From positions 1 through 43,412 of the forward strand of contig JANYCA010000113.1 of the NCBI GenBank assembly GCA_025360525.1: 43,412 bases of DNA. Direction: 5' to 3'. How positions within the stretch are numbered: position 1 is the stretch's first letter; each line of letters opens with the position of its first letter. Under the pieces are notes generated by a model that did not search any database, was not told the DNA's origin, and saw only the letters and a program-made list of their open reading frames with translations. Source of the DNA: Chitinophagaceae bacterium. Its GTDB lineage: Bacteria; Bacteroidota; Bacteroidia; Chitinophagales; Chitinophagaceae. Positions 42,034 to 43,412 of the stretch are shown piece after piece. Both the position numbers and the translations under genes were made by a program.

Positions 42034-43412
42034 CTAGTTATTAGTATCAATTAATAATTTCTGCACCTGTTTTGTTTTATCAGGAGCTATTGTCTCCAGC
42101 TGGTAAAATCCACCAACTATTGGTGAAGATATACTAAAGCTTTTAAAAGAACTACCCCCCGCATGGTTTGTTGTTAAAGTTTCTAATACTTGCCCTGTTG
42201 TATTGATCAAACGGATGTTGTATACCCCGGCCGGTTGATTGCTAAACGTAAGGCTAACTATATTGCCCTTTACAGGGTTAGGCGAAATTGATATACCAGC
42301 ACCAGCATTACCAAGAACCACCTTTACAATATTACTATACTTGAAGGCCCCACTAACATCAACCGCTTTTATCCGGTAAAAGTTAGCACCTTTTACTGCT
42401 GCCATATCAAGCCAATTATAAGTGGTTTCAGCATTTGCAGTATTCAATGACTGTGCCGCCGCCTTTTTAAAGCTACGACCATCGGTTGACTTTTCTATTT
42501 CGTATCCTCTCAGGTTTAGTTGACTGGCAACCGTCCACTCAACTGCAATATTGGTGCCACTTGCGATTGCGCTGATGTTAACAAAGCTAACGGGTAATGG
42601 TTCACCCAACGGAGCAAATACAAGCCGGAAGCGATCTGCGGCAAAAGAACGAGAGTTTGCATCAACGGTAAAGTTGTAGGTACTGGTACCATGCATATCC
42701 ACCGGTGTGCGGTTGTTAAGATAACTATCCTCTAAAATACCAATTAGTGAAGGATCTATTTGCTGAGGCCGGAACTCTAACAGATATTTATTCGTCCGCA
42801 TCTGCGTCATATTGTAAAACACGGTGTCGTTTGCAGTAAAGGGCTTTCTCTTTTCAACAGCCAGTTTTACGCCGTCTCTCAGCATGGCAAAGTTTTCATT
42901 AAAGTTACTTTGCTTGCGGCCTTCGTAATCATCTACCCCGTTGCTGAAGCTTTCATCCATGGCTACAAAGTTGCCATCCACCATGCGGTTACCGGTAGTT
43001 GCTACTGAGTAAATATTAGTAAATAAAGCGGTATAGTTATTATCCAAAGGTTTAAACACCAGTTTGCTACCAGCAGTTTTACTCGTTTCTGTAATATTGA
43101 TATTTCCGCCAGAACTACCACCGCTAATAAAGAATGCCTGGCCCGATTCGATGTTATTTACGGTACTGCCCGAAACACCATAACTGCCACCGCCCGGGGT
43201 TACAACATAATTACCCGATTGTTTTGTTAATGTTTGATACCCGCCCACTATATTCAATTTGGGATCCCAAACACGGAAAGTGGTAGCACCTACTGTTCCT
43301 GTAAAGCCGATGGAATTTAAACTGATAGCAGATGCATATGGATTACCCACCAATGCAGATTTGTTGGCAACTACGGGAGTAGTTTTTGTACCCATGTTTA
43401 AGGTACCGGTTG
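42034..43412 (-). CDS. T9SS cargo protein, C-terminal part (5' end outside the window)
   Basis: 459 codons are visible and the frame stays open to the right edge, so the apparent ATG at 43395 is probably internal. Features are a KSALVGNPYASAISL segment typical of large Bacteroidota surface proteins, beta-rich repeats, a fibronectin-III-like region (VNISAIASGTNIAVEWTVAS ... YEIEKSTDGRSF ... ANFYRIKAVD), and a T9SS type A sorting domain at the end (ISISPNPVKGNIVSLTFSNQ ... QVQKLLIDTNN). The protein is exported by T9SS and likely attached to the surface or released. Its function cannot be judged from the visible part. It precedes the small CTERM-like gene by 39 bases. Confidence 0.85.
   Translation of the reverse strand, partial: TGTLNMGTKTTPVVANKSALVGNPYASAISLNSIGFTGTVGATTFRVWDPKLNIVGGYQTLTKQSGNYVVTPGGGSYGVSGSTVNNIESGQAFFISGGSSGGNINITETSKTAGSKLVFKPLDNNYTALFTNIYSVATTGNRMVDGNFVAMDESFSNGVDDYEGRKQSNFNENFAMLRDGVKLAVEKRKPFTANDTVFYNMTQMRTNKYLLEFRPQQIDPSLIGILEDSYLNNRTPVDMHGTSTYNFTVDANSRSFAADRFRLVFAPLGEPLPVSFVNISAIASGTNIAVEWTVASQLNLRGYEIEKSTDGRSFKKAAAQSLNTANAETTYNWLDMAAVKGANFYRIKAVDVSGAFKYSNIVKVVLGNAGAGISISPNPVKGNIVSLTFSNQPAGVYNIRLINTTGQVLETLTTNHAGGSSFKSFSISSPIVGGFYQLETIAPDKTKQVQKLLIDTNN

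Noticed and set aside
1..43412. tRNA or rRNA genes
   Set aside because: I looked through the intergenic gaps for CCA-ended cloverleafs with GTTCRA-type T-arms and for rRNA motifs and saw none; a tRNAscan-SE run would settle it.

Overview
The window looks like a chromosome segment from a member of the Bacteroidota, most likely a Chitinophagaceae-like species. The grounds are low GC, many exported proteins with AQ-type signal peptides, two proteins with type IX secretion (T9SS) C-terminal sorting domains, Bacteroidota families such as DUF2911 and DUF6089, weak ribosome binding sites and occasional TAnnTTTG-like -7 boxes. The genus is inference. No phage, plasmid or CRISPR locus is visible; the only mobile DNA is the end of an IS3-like element at the left edge.

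Layout. 1-140: IS3-family end. 303-4713: a two-gene operon on the minus strand, with an HEXXH metalloprotease followed 4 bases later by a large secreted protein. 5089-5919: exported DUF2911/TPR protein. 6119-9882: MFS transporter, DUF6089 outer-membrane protein, NTF2-like lipoprotein and truB. 10007-11281: secreted protein sharing a C-terminal module with the 303-3134 product. 11407-13242: UbiD-family decarboxylase. 13444-13920: exported VOC protein. 13947-15863: queuosine-precursor transporter, small membrane protein and pcm, with a heptanucleotide repeat block between the last two. 15942-20818: phosphohexomutase, a small membrane protein, then the conserved rpsO-pnp pair with a hairpin between the genes. 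21028-23329: two glycosyltransferases. 23461-29361: ftsE, an SDR oxidoreductase, an RRM protein, a large zinc metalloprotease and a cold-shock-domain protein. 29596-31527: TPR-receptor adenylate cyclase. 31717-39342: a 2541-residue T9SS-exported protein with a subtilase/sedolisin-like domain, seven tandem ILRGANG octapeptides and YDG/MBG repeats. 39868-40440: HD-domain protein. 40686-40860: a GC-rich structured stretch that may be a non-coding RNA. 41005-43412: an unknown soluble protein, a small protein with a PEP-CTERM-like tail, and the 3' part of another T9SS cargo gene that runs off the window.

Function. The housekeeping genes (truB, pcm, rpsO, pnp, ftsE, phosphomutase) are ordinary. The accessory content is mainly cell-surface or secreted: two zinc metalloproteases, two T9SS cargo proteins, two proteins ending in a shared W/G-rich module, and a small CTERM-like membrane protein. 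The less explained items are the shared C-terminal module, the octapeptide array, the atypical catalytic residues of the giant protein, the candidate RNA and several long intergenic hairpins. I did not find a clearly recognisable new multi-gene defence or biosynthetic system.
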